From the NCBI GenBank assembly GCA_020636105.1, contig JACJYL010000002.1, forward strand, positions 930,001-994,000: a stretch of DNA of 64,000 bases. The letters run 5' to 3'. This document shows positions 7,727 to 16,694 of the stretch, in pieces. Under the pieces are notes generated by a model, which was not told the origin of the DNA, made no database searches, and saw nothing but the letters and a program-made list of their open reading frames with translations. The stretch's first letter is position 1, and every line of letters starts with the position of its first letter. The DNA comes from Lewinellaceae bacterium (GTDB taxonomy: Bacteria; Bacteroidota; Bacteroidia; Chitinophagales; Saprospiraceae). Made by a program: the position numbers and the translations under genes.

Positions 7727-9724
7727 TTAATACTGCATAAGTCTTTGCAATTGGTTTTTTAGCCGTTCCACCGGCAGGAATTGTTTTTCCAGGCTTGCCG
7801 CAAATGGTATTGGCGTATCGATAGAAGCCACCCGGATTACGGGGCCGTCAAGATACTCAAAAAGGTGTTCGGATATGTAAGCCGAAATCTCTCCGCCAAA
7901 TCCCCCCGTCAGGGTGGCCTCGTGTAAAACGAGTACTTTCCCGGTTTTTTTCACCACTTCGTCAATAGACTGATAATCAAGTGGTAATAAGGTACGAAGA
8001 TCCAGAATTTCGGCATCGATATTCAAATTTTTTACCGCTTCCAGGGCCCAGTGAACACCCATTCCATACGTAATTATGGATAAGTCGTTTCCTTCCTGAA
8101 CCACTTTAGCCTTTCCGATTGCTACGGTGTAAAAACCCTCAGGGACTTCTCCTTTATTACTACGGTATAAGGCTTTATGTTCAAAAAACATAACCGGGTT
8201 CGGGTCCTCAAAACTGGCCAGCAGCAACCCCTTGGCATCATGTGGATTGGATGGATAAACGACCTTGAGTCCGGGGGTATGGGTAAACCATGCTTCTGTA
8301 GTCTGGGAATGAAAAGGCCCTGCTCCTACCCCACCGCCTGAAGGCATCCGGATGACCACATCCGCATTTTGTCCCCATCGATAATACAACTTAGCTAAAT
8401 TGTTGACGATCTGATTGAAACCAACCGAGACGAAATCGGAAAACTGCATCTCCATCATGGTCTTATGGCCGCGAATACTCATTCCCAGGCAAATGCCCAG
8501 GATGGCGCTTTCACAAAGCGGGGTATTTCTCACCCTGTCGGTGCCGTATTTTTTTACAAAGCCATCGGTGATTTTAAAAGCCCCGCCGTATTCCGCAATA
8601 TCCTGCCCCATCAGCACCAGGTCGCCGTGTCTTTTCATCGCTTCATCAAGTCCTTCGGAAATGGCATCGACAAACCGAAGTTCCTTATGTTCCTCTCCGG
8701 GAGTGATAGAGGTGCCATCAAATGGAGCATAAACATCCCCGATTTCTTTTTCCAAAGAAAGGCTGACCGGAGGTTCCTCAAAGGCAATTTTCAATCTCGC
8801 ATTGATATCCGCTTTCATCTCTTCCCGGATGGATTCGACCTCTTCTTCCGTTATCAATCCTTCGCTTTTCAGGTAAAGTTCGTAGTTGTTGACAGGGTCG
8901 CGTTTGCCCCAATAGTCAAAAAGATGTTGAGGAACATATTTCGTGCCGGAAGCCTCTTCGTGTCCGTGCATACGAAAAGTCATACATTCCACCATCACGG
9001 GTTCCGGCTTTTCACGCAATTCTTTCGCCAGTTTGCTGATGGTCTGGTACACTTCAAGCACATTATTGCCATCGATGATAACGGATCTCATGCCGTACCC
9101 AACGGCCCTGTCGGAAAGGTTTTCGCAACGAAACTGCTCGGCATTGGGCGTTGAAAGACCGTAACCATTGTTTTCAATCACAAAAATGACCGGCAACTGC
9201 CAAACGGCCGCTACGTTCATCGCCTCATGGAATTCCCCCTGGCTGGTGGCTCCGTCCCCGGTAAAAGCCAATGAAACGCGCCCTTCCTGCCTCATTTTAT
9301 GGGATAAAGCAACCCCTGCAGCCATGGACAACTGGGGGCCAAGGTGAGAGATCATCCCGATGATATGGTAATCGGGGGCTCCGAAATGGAAGGAACGATC
9401 CCTGCCGTTGGTAAATCCCAGGTTTTTTCCCTGCCACTGGGCGGCAAGCCTTTCCAAAGGTACTTCACGGACAGTAAAAACACCCAGCGTCCGGTGCATG
9501 GAAAATATATATTCATCTTCCCTCAATGCCGCCGCACATCCTACCGAAATGGCTTCCTGGCCAATGCCACAAAACCACTTTCCAATCTTTCCCTGTCGCA
9601 ATAAAATGAGCATTTTCTCCTCCACCAGTCGTGGCATGAGAAGCTTTTTGTAAAGATCTAAAAGGGTGCTTTTTGAAAGACGTCCCTTTTTATATTGGAT
9701 GATGGATTGGCTTACTTTTGTCAT
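7727..9724 (-). CDS. 2-oxoacid dehydrogenase E1 component, alpha-beta fusion
   Basis: 665 residues joining the alpha and beta chains of a TPP-dependent E1 (branched-chain 2-oxoacid/pyruvate dehydrogenase type). The alpha part (about 20-325) shows the FCGIGQEAISVGCAAALRED region and the TPP motif GDGATSQGEFHEAMN ending IENNGYG. The beta part shows LRFVDAISEGLDEAMKRHGD (about 345), the transketolase pyrimidine domain (GQDIAEYGGAFKITDGF; MPSGGGVGAGPFHSQTTEAW) and the transketolase C domain (LSIITYGMGVHWALEAV). Such single-chain E1 proteins are common in Bacteroidota and usually work with E2 and E3 encoded elsewhere; neither is here. The start MTKVSQSIIQYKKGRLSKST is 26 bases downstream of a TACCTTTG -7 box. 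It heads the transcript that includes the ferredoxin-type enzyme. Confidence 0.93.
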   Translation of the reverse strand: MTKVSQSIIQYKKGRLSKSTLLDLYKKLLMPRLVEEKMLILLRQGKIGKWFCGIGQEAISVGCAAALREDEYIFSMHRTLGVFTVREVPLERLAAQWQGKNLGFTNGRDRSFHFGAPDYHIIGMISHLGPQLSMAAGVALSHKMRQEGRVSLAFTGDGATSQGEFHEAMNVAAVWQLPVIFVIENNGYGLSTPNAEQFRCENLSDRAVGYGMRSVIIDGNNVLEVYQTISKLAKELREKPEPVMVECMTFRMHGHEEASGTKYVPQHLFDYWGKRDPVNNYELYLKSEGLITEEEVESIREEMKADINARLKIAFEEPPVSLSLEKEIGDVYAPFDGTSITPGEEHKELRFVDAISEGLDEAMKRHGDLVLMGQDIAEYGGAFKITDGFVKKYGTDRVRNTPLCESAILGICLGMSIRGHKTMMEMQFSDFVSVGFNQIVNNLAKLYYRWGQNADVVIRMPSGGGVGAGPFHSQTTEAWFTHTPGLKVVYPSNPHDAKGLLLASFEDPNPVMFFEHKALYRSNKGEVPEGFYTVAIGKAKVVQEGNDLSIITYGMGVHWALEAVKNLNIDAEILDLRTLLPLDYQSIDEVVKKTGKVLVLHEATLTGGFGGEISAYISEHLFEYLDGPVIRVASIDTPIPFAASLEKQFLPVERLKNQLQRLMQY

Positions 9725-9750
9725 GGTTTTTTTATTTCAAATCAGGTCAG

Positions 9751-9758
9751 CAAAGGTA
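9751..9758 (-). promoter_or_regulatory. Candidate -7 box (TACCTTTG) for the E1/oxidoreductase block
   Basis: Minus strand reads TACCTTTG, 26 bases before the ATG at 9724. No clear -33 TTTG at 19-base spacing. Confidence 0.5.
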
Positions 9759-10031
9759 AGCCAGGGAAATGATAAATTTGATATAATACCCTAATTTCCC
9801 ATACAGGTATTTTGAGAAACAAAAGAATCAAAAGACAGAAGGGTCAAAGAACTTGGGAAATACAGGTGAAAGTAATTTTTTGAACAAGCCTGAAACCATT
9901 TAGGTGGGCAAAAACAGATTTAAACTGAAACAAACTGTAACCTCCATACAAAGCTGCCGAGGGCAGACCATGTTGGCAGGTTTTATGAAATAGTCGTCAA
10001 AATCAATAATGGAGATGTGGCAACAATTTCT
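9759..10031. other. Divergent intergenic region without a gene
   Basis: About 270 bases between the divergent E1 and hydrolase genes. I see only promoter-like boxes at its two ends and AT-rich sequence with no repeat or coding signal. Confidence 0.5.
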
Positions 10032-10039
10032 TAATTTTG
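10032..10039 (+). promoter_or_regulatory. Candidate -7 box (TAATTTTG) for the hydrolase lipoprotein
   Basis: TAATTTTG matches TAnnTTTG and lies 43 bases before the ATG at 10083. No convincing -33 box. Confidence 0.4.
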
Positions 10040-10082
10040 GGTTTGTAACAACGCATACCATTTATCAAAAACCTTATAAGCC

Positions 10083-10931
10083 ATGATCAAAAAAATTAGC
10101 CTTCCGGTGTTCTTTAGTTTAATCCTTGCCTTATCTGCCTGTACCAACGATGGATCCAAAACGGCTGACCAGGGAGGAGAAAAGGAAGGAATGACCCAGT
10201 TTGCGGATGATAAATCATTCCAGGGCAAACATGAACTGCCGGAAGCAATTGTTTACCAGGGAATCGGAAAAATGGTTACCCTACAAGGAAGTGATGGCCA
10301 GGCAGTCAATGCCTACGTGGTCGTTCCTCAGCAATACACGGGAAAGGCACTACTCGTTTTCCATGAATGGTGGGGATTGAATGATCAAATCAAGCGGGAA
10401 GCCGACCGTTTATTTGACAGCCTCGGAAATGTGATGGTAATCGCTCCGGATATGTACGACGGGAAGGTGGCCACCACCAGGGAAGATGCTGCCAAATACA
10501 TGAAAGCATTCAATATGGACAGGGGGCGCACCATCATTTTTGATGCCACCAGACTTGCGGGTGACGCCACACAAATCGCCACCATTGGCTGGTGTTTCGG
10601 TGGAGGTTTGTCGCTAAAAGCTTCTATTCTGATGGGTTCCGAGGCTGCCGGTTGTGTGATGTATTATGGTATGCCAGTAGAAAATGCCAAAGATCTGGCT
10701 CCACTCAAAACAGATATACTGGGCATCTTTGCAGAACAGGATCAGTCTATCAATGCTAAGGTGGTTCAAAATTTCAGGGACATAGCCAGAACTGCCGGCA
10801 AAAACCTGACGGTACATACCTATGACGCCGACCATGCATTTGCCAATCCGAGCAGCCCGCGTTACAATGAGAAAGCGGCTACAGAGGCGAATGAGGTGGC
10901 ATTGAAATTTTTGAGGGAGAAGTTAAAATAG
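10083..10931 (+). CDS. Dienelactone hydrolase family lipoprotein
   Basis: 282 residues: a lipoprotein signal (MIKKISLPVFFSLILALSAC, Cys 20), a low-complexity linker, then an alpha/beta-hydrolase of the dienelactone hydrolase family. Typical family segments are LLVFHEWWGLNDQIKREADR, the nucleophile elbow GWCFGGG with Cys near residue 171, AEQDQSIN with the likely acid near 218, and DADHAFANP with the catalytic His near 254. The Cys nucleophile is that of true dienelactone hydrolases. Being lipid-anchored it probably acts on an ester or lactone in the periplasm or on the outer membrane; substrate unknown. Single gene, ending 6 bases from the convergent flippase gene. Confidence 0.9.
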   Translation: MIKKISLPVFFSLILALSACTNDGSKTADQGGEKEGMTQFADDKSFQGKHELPEAIVYQGIGKMVTLQGSDGQAVNAYVVVPQQYTGKALLVFHEWWGLNDQIKREADRLFDSLGNVMVIAPDMYDGKVATTREDAAKYMKAFNMDRGRTIIFDATRLAGDATQIATIGWCFGGGLSLKASILMGSEAAGCVMYYGMPVENAKDLAPLKTDILGIFAEQDQSINAKVVQNFRDIARTAGKNLTVHTYDADHAFANPSSPRYNEKAATEANEVALKFLREKLK

Positions 10932-10937
10932 GGTAAA

Positions 10938-12431
10938 CTAAAGGAATTTACGTTTCACCTTGCCCCAGTTTTCCTTCACCAATTGAGTGATATCCGGAGA
11001 CAGGTCAAGGTAAAGGGTAAGGCTCCCGTAAACAGCAAGGAGTACGGCAGACCTGACCACCATATTCAGCAATGGAAAAGGAGTAACCGGAATGACAAAA
11101 ACAAGTAGATAACATCCCGTGGCGAGGGCCAGCGCCCATAAGGTTTTTTGGCTAAACGGTTGCATTTTAAATTTAAAATGCAGGTACGCCAGCTTCAGAA
11201 AATTATACACACTGAGAGAAATCATGGTGGCAATAGCCGCACCGGTAATGGGATAGCGGGGAATTAAAATGAGGTTCAGTGTTATGTTTAACACACTCAA
11301 TATGACAATAGCGTAAAAATTGAATCTGAAGTATTTGGAATAGTTGATGATAAAGTTGTTGATCCCGGTGAGCTGGTCGATCAGTTTCGCCATCGCAATA
11401 AAAAAGACGACATACTTTCCCTCCCTTAGGATATCTCCTTTCGGTAAAATCGCAAAAAGGTCATCCAGGTTTAACCAGATGATCAAAAAGAAAAAAGCGC
11501 CTATCACAAAGAGGTTGATCGAAGATTTAGTGTACAGATTTTGAATTTCCTTGAGGTTATTATCCTTCCAGGCTTTGGAGACAATGGGGGCTGCAATACT
11601 AAAAAGTGCCCTGGAGGGAACATCAATCGTATTGGCAATGAACAACGACATGGTATAGATTCCTGTAGCATACATGGTCTGAATACTTCCGACCATGAAC
11701 ACATCTATCTGAAATGCCAGCACTCCTCCCACACTTCCCAGCATGCTGTAAAGCCCAAAACTCCTCATTTGTCTAAAAAGATCGCCTTTCAGCAACCCGG
11801 TAAAATTAAAATTCACCTTCAACTCTCCCAGATAGGCCAGATATGCCCAACTCATTAGTACAATAATCAAATAAACGATCATCAATCCCCAAACCATGCC
11901 GTTCAACCCTATCCACTCCCCTACCAGCAGAAGGATCAATACGGGGAAGGCAATTTTCAAAAACAACTCATTGATGATGAACGGAATGACCACACGATGG
12001 AAATTGGACGTATAGAATTTAAGCAATTGATTGATCGCAAGCATCAGTACCAGGGGAATGACAAAAGGAATATACCTGATGTAAACATCTTCAGTCTTCT
12101 TGCTGTAAAAATCAAATATGACCTCCCTGAATGTAAAGGCAATGGCCAGGAAAACCAAAAAACCGCAAAAAACTATTGTCAGTCCAAGTCCAAGGAGTCC
12201 ATTGTGGCCGTTTTTTTTATTTTCAAATTCAGGAAAAAACCGGACGGTAAGGCTGTTCACCCCCAGACTGACAAAAGGAAGGGCCAGGGTGGCCGTAGCA
12301 ACGATAAATCGCAACAACCCGTTGGCTTCTACCGCCAGGGGAAAAATGAACAAAGTACTGATGGCCCCGAGGATCACCCCGAAATAATTGGCCAGACTTT
12401 GTTTGATGCTTTGTCGTTTGATTACGCCCAT
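10938..12431 (-). CDS. Polysaccharide flippase (Wzx/MATE-like oligosaccharide transporter)
   Basis: 497 residues with about 12-14 hydrophobic segments and the fold signature of oligosaccharide flippases of the MOP superfamily: the N-terminal IKRQSIKQSLANYFGVILGA, the MRSFGLYSMLGSVGGVLAFQ region with QIDVFMVGSI following, and a C-terminal pair of helices before VKRKFL. These proteins move lipid-linked sugar repeat units across the inner membrane for O-antigen, capsule or exopolysaccharide. It stands alone, separated by the YfhO gene and a T9SS cargo gene from the nonulosonate operon at 16.7-23.4 kb, but could serve that product; that is inference. Start MGVIKRQ chosen as the first ATG of a good cytosolic N-terminus. 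Confidence 0.88.
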   Translation of the reverse strand: MGVIKRQSIKQSLANYFGVILGAISTLFIFPLAVEANGLLRFIVATATLALPFVSLGVNSLTVRFFPEFENKKNGHNGLLGLGLTIVFCGFLVFLAIAFTFREVIFDFYSKKTEDVYIRYIPFVIPLVLMLAINQLLKFYTSNFHRVVIPFIINELFLKIAFPVLILLLVGEWIGLNGMVWGLMIVYLIIVLMSWAYLAYLGELKVNFNFTGLLKGDLFRQMRSFGLYSMLGSVGGVLAFQIDVFMVGSIQTMYATGIYTMSLFIANTIDVPSRALFSIAAPIVSKAWKDNNLKEIQNLYTKSSINLFVIGAFFFLIIWLNLDDLFAILPKGDILREGKYVVFFIAMAKLIDQLTGINNFIINYSKYFRFNFYAIVILSVLNITLNLILIPRYPITGAAIATMISLSVYNFLKLAYLHFKFKMQPFSQKTLWALALATGCYLLVFVIPVTPFPLLNMVVRSAVLLAVYGSLTLYLDLSPDITQLVKENWGKVKRKFL

Positions 12432-12553
12432 GATGCAAAACTAACTTTTTTTTATATTTACCTCATGATGAACCTATCTTCGGTCATTTTTATCATTAAA
12501 AAATTTTGAACCGCCTTAACCAAACGGCTTTCTTTTTAACCCTGATTTTTTTC

Positions 12554-12561
12554 TATCTTTG
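12554..12561 (+). promoter_or_regulatory. Candidate -7 box (TATCTTTG) for the YfhO gene
   Basis: TATCTTTG matches TAnnTTTG exactly, 125 bases before the ATG at 12687, which would imply a long 5' leader. The flippase gene diverges from the same 255-base gap. Confidence 0.4.
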
Positions 12562-12686
12562 ACACAGCGGAAAAAACTTTGGTTATCGAGCCTTTCAAAG
12601 CATAAAGTTTTTCTTAGTTTCGCTTTTATTATCCGGCACCCTGTTTTAAGTCCGGTCGTTTACTAAAATTTAAAAGTTTCCAACAT

Positions 12687-15161
12687 ATGAACCCGTTTTT
12701 GCGCAAAGCCTGGCCTCATATCATTGCTATATTGATTTTTATCGGCCTCACGGCAGCCTATTTCTCTCCCCAACTCAGCGGCAAAGTCATCCTCCAAAGT
12801 GATATGATGCAATACAAAGGGATGTCGGAAGAAATTCGGAATTTCAAAGAGAAAACCGGCGAAACCACCCTTTGGACCAATGCCATGTTTGGAGGGATGC
12901 CAACCTACCAGATCAATACGGTGAATGCCGGAAACAATTTTTATTACCTCACCCGCCTCTATCGTCTTGGCCTTCCTCGTCCGATCGGGCGTTTTTTTGC
13001 TGCAATGCTCGGATTTTACCTGCTGATGCTCTCCCTGGGAGCCAACTCCAGGATCAGTATAGTCGCAGCCATAGGTTATGGTTTTATGACCAACAATCTG
13101 ATATTGTTTGAAGCAGGGCACATCAGCAAGGTACAGGTCCTGAGTTACCTTCCACTGTTGTTGGCTGGATTGGTTTTGGCATTCAAACGAAAATACCTGT
13201 TGGGCGGATCCATATTTGCCCTGGGGGCAGGCATGGTACTCTATGGCAATCACCCCCAGATGGCCTATTATTTATTTCTCACCCTCATCATTTACGGTAT
13301 TGCGCAATTTATTCATGATTTCAAAAAAGGGGAGCTACCTGAATTCGCCAAATCTGTGGCCGTTTTATTGGCCGGCGGACTTTTAGCCATTGGGGCTTCC
13401 TTTTCGAATCTGTGGGTTACCTCCGAGTACGTGAGTGATACCATGCGTGGCAAACCCATCCTCGAAATATCCGATAACGGACAGCCTAAATCGAGCAGTG
13501 AAACCGACGGTCTCGACTGGGAATACGCCATGCAATGGAGCAACGGAACGCTTGATTGTTTCGCCTCTTTTATTCCCGGCCTGGTCGGGGGGGGCTCACA
13601 GGAACCTGTTGATGCTTCTTCCGCTTCATTTAAATCTTTGCGCAACCAGGGCTACAACGTTCGCGAACCTTTTTCGGCACCGCTCTACTGGGGCAAACTA
13701 CCTTTCACCAGCGGGCCGGCCTATCTGGGTGCTGCCATGATATTTTTGTTTTTCATGGGCATGATTTTGGTCAAAGGTCCCGTAAAATGGTGGCTGGTAT
13801 TGGGCACCTTCCTGACTTTCCTGCTTTCCATGGGAAAAAACCTGGAAGTTTTTAATGAATTCTTTTTCAACTACGTGCCCCTTTTTAATAAGTTCCGAAC
13901 CCCGAACTCTGTATTGAGTATCACCTCTTTGTTGGTCCCTATCATGGCGTTCATTACAGTGGACCATATCGTTAAAGAAAAGTCTTCCAAAAAGGAAGTC
14001 CTGACCAGCCTTTATTTTGCTCTGGGAATTACTGGCGCTATTTGCCTGTACTTCCTGTTGCTGGGATCATCGTCTTACGACTTTGTACATCCTTCCGATG
14101 CCGGCCGTGCGCCTTTTGACCCCGCGGCGCTGGTAAAAGACCGGCAAGCACTGATGCAATCCGATAGTTTAAGAACCCTTATCATTGTACTGCTGAGCGG
14201 AGGACTGATCTGGGCTTTTGTACAGGGCAAAATAAAACAGCTTTTCCTGATTGCCGGACTTGGCGTTATTGTCCTGTTTGACCTCTGGACGGTAGGCAAA
14301 CGCTACCTGAATGAAGATGATTTTGTAAAAAAATCAAAATACGAGGCCAACTTTGAACCTCGTCCTGCCGATACACAAATATTGAAGGACACGGATCCCA
14401 ACTACCGGGTTTACGATGCATCGGAATCCACCTTCCAATCCACCAAGGCTTCTTTTTTCCACAAATCCATAGGCGGATATCATGCTGCCAAATTGCAGCG
14501 TTTCCAGGATCTGATCGATCACCACATTACCCAGGGCAACCAGAAGGTGCTGGATATGTTGAACACAAAATATTTTATCCTGCCGGCTCAGGAACAGGGA
14601 GCTCCGGCAAGGGCCCAGCAGAACCCGGGCGCGCTGGGTAACGCCTGGTTTGTCAGTAGCATTCTAATGGTTCCTAATGCCAACGCAGAGATCGATTCCC
14701 TCAAGGACTTCAATCCGGCTGAGGTAGCTGTTGTGCACCAGGAATTTGCGAATTATATCGGAGGATTAAATCCTCAGAAAAACGGAAGTATAACACTCAG
14801 CGAATACCGTCCGAACCAACTCACTTACCGCTCCACCACAAGCAGCGAACAGTTTGCGGTATTCTCGGAGATATGGTACGGCCCCGACAAGGGATGGACT
14901 GCCACCATTGACGGAAAACCGACTGAATTTATTCGTACCAACTACGCGCTTCGTGGGATGAAGGTACCCGCCGGTGACCATACTATCGTTTTTCGGTTTG
15001 ATCCAAAATCTTACGAAATAGGAAAAATCGTTTCCTTTATCTTTTCGTCATTGATCATCCTGGCCCTGATTTATGTAGGGTACCAGAAAAGAGCAGAATT
15101 GTTTTCAAATGCTGAAACCCCGGCAAAACCTGCAACAAAAAAAATAAACAAAAAAAAGTAA
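12687..15161 (+). CDS. YfhO family multi-pass membrane protein
   Basis: 824 residues of the YfhO family, large GT-C-fold membrane proteins thought to transfer lipid-linked sugars to extracytoplasmic glycans or teichoic acid. It has an N-terminal helix (HIIAILIFIGLTAAYF), an acidic first loop with ILQSDMMQYKGMSEE, the family segment LWTNAMFGGMPTYQ near residue 62, then about ten further helices, a large extracytoplasmic C-terminal domain of roughly 250 residues and a last helix (IVSFIFSSLIILALIYVGYQ) with a lysine-rich tail. The C-terminal ITLSEYRPNQLTYRSTTSSE plus YGPDKGWTATIDG motif is common to Bacteroidota members. Its neighbour on the other side of the promoter region is a flippase, suggesting a role in surface glycan decoration. 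Confidence 0.88.
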   Translation: MNPFLRKAWPHIIAILIFIGLTAAYFSPQLSGKVILQSDMMQYKGMSEEIRNFKEKTGETTLWTNAMFGGMPTYQINTVNAGNNFYYLTRLYRLGLPRPIGRFFAAMLGFYLLMLSLGANSRISIVAAIGYGFMTNNLILFEAGHISKVQVLSYLPLLLAGLVLAFKRKYLLGGSIFALGAGMVLYGNHPQMAYYLFLTLIIYGIAQFIHDFKKGELPEFAKSVAVLLAGGLLAIGASFSNLWVTSEYVSDTMRGKPILEISDNGQPKSSSETDGLDWEYAMQWSNGTLDCFASFIPGLVGGGSQEPVDASSASFKSLRNQGYNVREPFSAPLYWGKLPFTSGPAYLGAAMIFLFFMGMILVKGPVKWWLVLGTFLTFLLSMGKNLEVFNEFFFNYVPLFNKFRTPNSVLSITSLLVPIMAFITVDHIVKEKSSKKEVLTSLYFALGITGAICLYFLLLGSSSYDFVHPSDAGRAPFDPAALVKDRQALMQSDSLRTLIIVLLSGGLIWAFVQGKIKQLFLIAGLGVIVLFDLWTVGKRYLNEDDFVKKSKYEANFEPRPADTQILKDTDPNYRVYDASESTFQSTKASFFHKSIGGYHAAKLQRFQDLIDHHITQGNQKVLDMLNTKYFILPAQEQGAPARAQQNPGALGNAWFVSSILMVPNANAEIDSLKDFNPAEVAVVHQEFANYIGGLNPQKNGSITLSEYRPNQLTYRSTTSSEQFAVFSEIWYGPDKGWTATIDGKPTEFIRTNYALRGMKVPAGDHTIVFRFDPKSYEIGKIVSFIFSSLIILALIYVGYQKRAELFSNAETPAKPATKKINKKK

Positions 15162-15240
15162 GCCCAAATATTAAATGAATACTTTAAGGCTGAACACTTT
15201 TATATTTTATTACTATAGTTGATTAACTAATTCAAATCAA

Positions 15241-16572
15241 ATGAAAAATTTAACCGGCTTTTTATCAAGTGTCTTGGGTGTTTTTATTTGCTTAAACTCC
15301 ATGGCCCAAACAAATACGAATTCACTTCAGTTCAATGGCGTAAGTGACTATGTAAATCTTGCTTCAAGCAGCCTGTATAATATGGGCACCAATAGTTTTA
15401 CATATCAATTCTATTTTAAAATTAATAACGTTTCAAACCTTACAACAACTCACTATCAGATGTTATGGGCTAAGGGTGCATCAATGGAAATTAATCACAA
15501 TGGTTACTTTATGGATGCAAGGAATAATTCAGGAAATAATATAGCGCACGTTGTAATTGGTTCAAATAATATTAAAGTTCATGCAAACTCATCCACTATT
15601 ATTCAAGACAGTATTTGGTATAACATGGCCGTAGTGGTGGACAGACAATCGAACGAATTAAAATTATATATAAACGGAATCCTTGAGCAATCCCTATCCA
15701 TTACCAATATCGGCAGCTTAGATAATGATTGGCCCGTGCAAATCGGCCGATATAAATGGGAGGGCTCTGGTAATATTGATCATTATTTAAATGGTAATAT
15801 TGATGAGATTGCTACCTGGAATTACGCCTTAACAACACAAGAGATACAACAATATATGCTCTGTCCTCCTGATGCAAACGAATCCGGATTAATTGGTTTC
15901 TGGAATATGGAAGAAGGAACGGGAGTTACCACAACAGATCAATCAAGCAATAATACCGGATATTTATTTGGGTCTAACTGGAGTACGGATACTCCACCCT
16001 ACTATTGCTGCACCTCCAATTTAATTACCACTGAACCTGACGATGAAACTGTTATGGTTGGCGATGATGCACATTTTGGGGTTAGCACTTCTAATGCCAA
16101 CGTTAGCTACCAATGGCAGGGAGATTCCGGTTTTGGATTTACTAACCTGACTAATGCAGGCCAATTTTCCGGTGTAAATACAGATTACTTAACCGTTTCT
16201 TCTATCACATCGAGTCAAAATAACTGGCTATTCAGATGTCTTATTTCTGAAAACCCTTACTGCATAGATACAAGTAAGCAAGCTAAACTTTTTGTTAATA
16301 CAACCTCAACCGGAAATATAAATTCAGGTACTTTAGTGCAAATCTCCCCAAATCCATCAAGTGACTACATTACAATAAGTTTTGACAAAATATTTAATGG
16401 CAGGATCTTAATCAGTGATGTTATTGGAAGAATTCTAATGGACAGGGGGTACAAATCGAATAAAATAATTATTGATTTGAAGCAATTACTTGTAAATGGA
16501 GTCTATACCATTACAATATTCGATTTCGACACAAATACCATAAGCTATCATAACATTATCTACCAAAAGTAA
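15241..16572 (+). CDS. T9SS-secreted LamG-domain protein
   Basis: 443 residues. A cleavable signal peptide (MKNLTGFLSSVLGVFICLNS then MAQ) precedes a LamG/concanavalin-like domain (about 27-245: SLQFNGVSDYVNLASS at the start, LYINGILEQSL, IDEIATWNYALT, LIGFWNMEEGTG), then an Ig-like region (VMVGDDAHFGVST) and a C-terminal type A sorting domain (QISPNPSSDYITISF through VNGVYTITIFDFD, ending IIYQK). It is expected to cross the outer membrane by type IX secretion and be anchored at the surface or released; a carbohydrate- or adhesion-type binding role is likely but not shown. The gene is clearly more AT-rich than those on either side, with many aat/tta/ata codons, suggesting recent transfer or relaxed selection. 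Confidence 0.85.
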   Translation: MKNLTGFLSSVLGVFICLNSMAQTNTNSLQFNGVSDYVNLASSSLYNMGTNSFTYQFYFKINNVSNLTTTHYQMLWAKGASMEINHNGYFMDARNNSGNNIAHVVIGSNNIKVHANSSTIIQDSIWYNMAVVVDRQSNELKLYINGILEQSLSITNIGSLDNDWPVQIGRYKWEGSGNIDHYLNGNIDEIATWNYALTTQEIQQYMLCPPDANESGLIGFWNMEEGTGVTTTDQSSNNTGYLFGSNWSTDTPPYYCCTSNLITTEPDDETVMVGDDAHFGVSTSNANVSYQWQGDSGFGFTNLTNAGQFSGVNTDYLTVSSITSSQNNWLFRCLISENPYCIDTSKQAKLFVNTTSTGNINSGTLVQISPNPSSDYITISFDKIFNGRILISDVIGRILMDRGYKSNKIIIDLKQLLVNGVYTITIFDFDTNTISYHNIIYQK

Positions 16573-16694
16573 TATTATTGGCAAGGTGGCTCGAGTCCGG
16601 AGTAGAACCTAAATCTCTCTTTCAATTGCCCTTCCTCGAATAAAAGGTTTGGGACCAAAGTGAAATTTTCAGATTTAAAGAATCCTAAAAGATT
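16573..16694. other. Convergent gap without a recognised terminator
   Basis: About 120 bases between the T9SS cargo gene and the end of the sugar operon. No hairpin with T-run is visible. Confidence 0.4.

Noticed and set aside
8465..9154. 229-codon plus-strand frame inside the E1 gene
   Set aside because: It lies wholly opposite the conserved E1 gene and has no signal or family match; a shadow frame.
12663..13253. 196-codon minus-strand frame opposite the YfhO gene
   Set aside because: Overlaps a conserved membrane protein gene; composition (Gln, Lys, His rich) is that of an antisense shadow.
16583..16610. Sequence resembling a tRNA T-arm (ggctcgagtccggagtagaac)
   Set aside because: No acceptor-stem pairing or anticodon arm can be built around it, so no tRNA is called.
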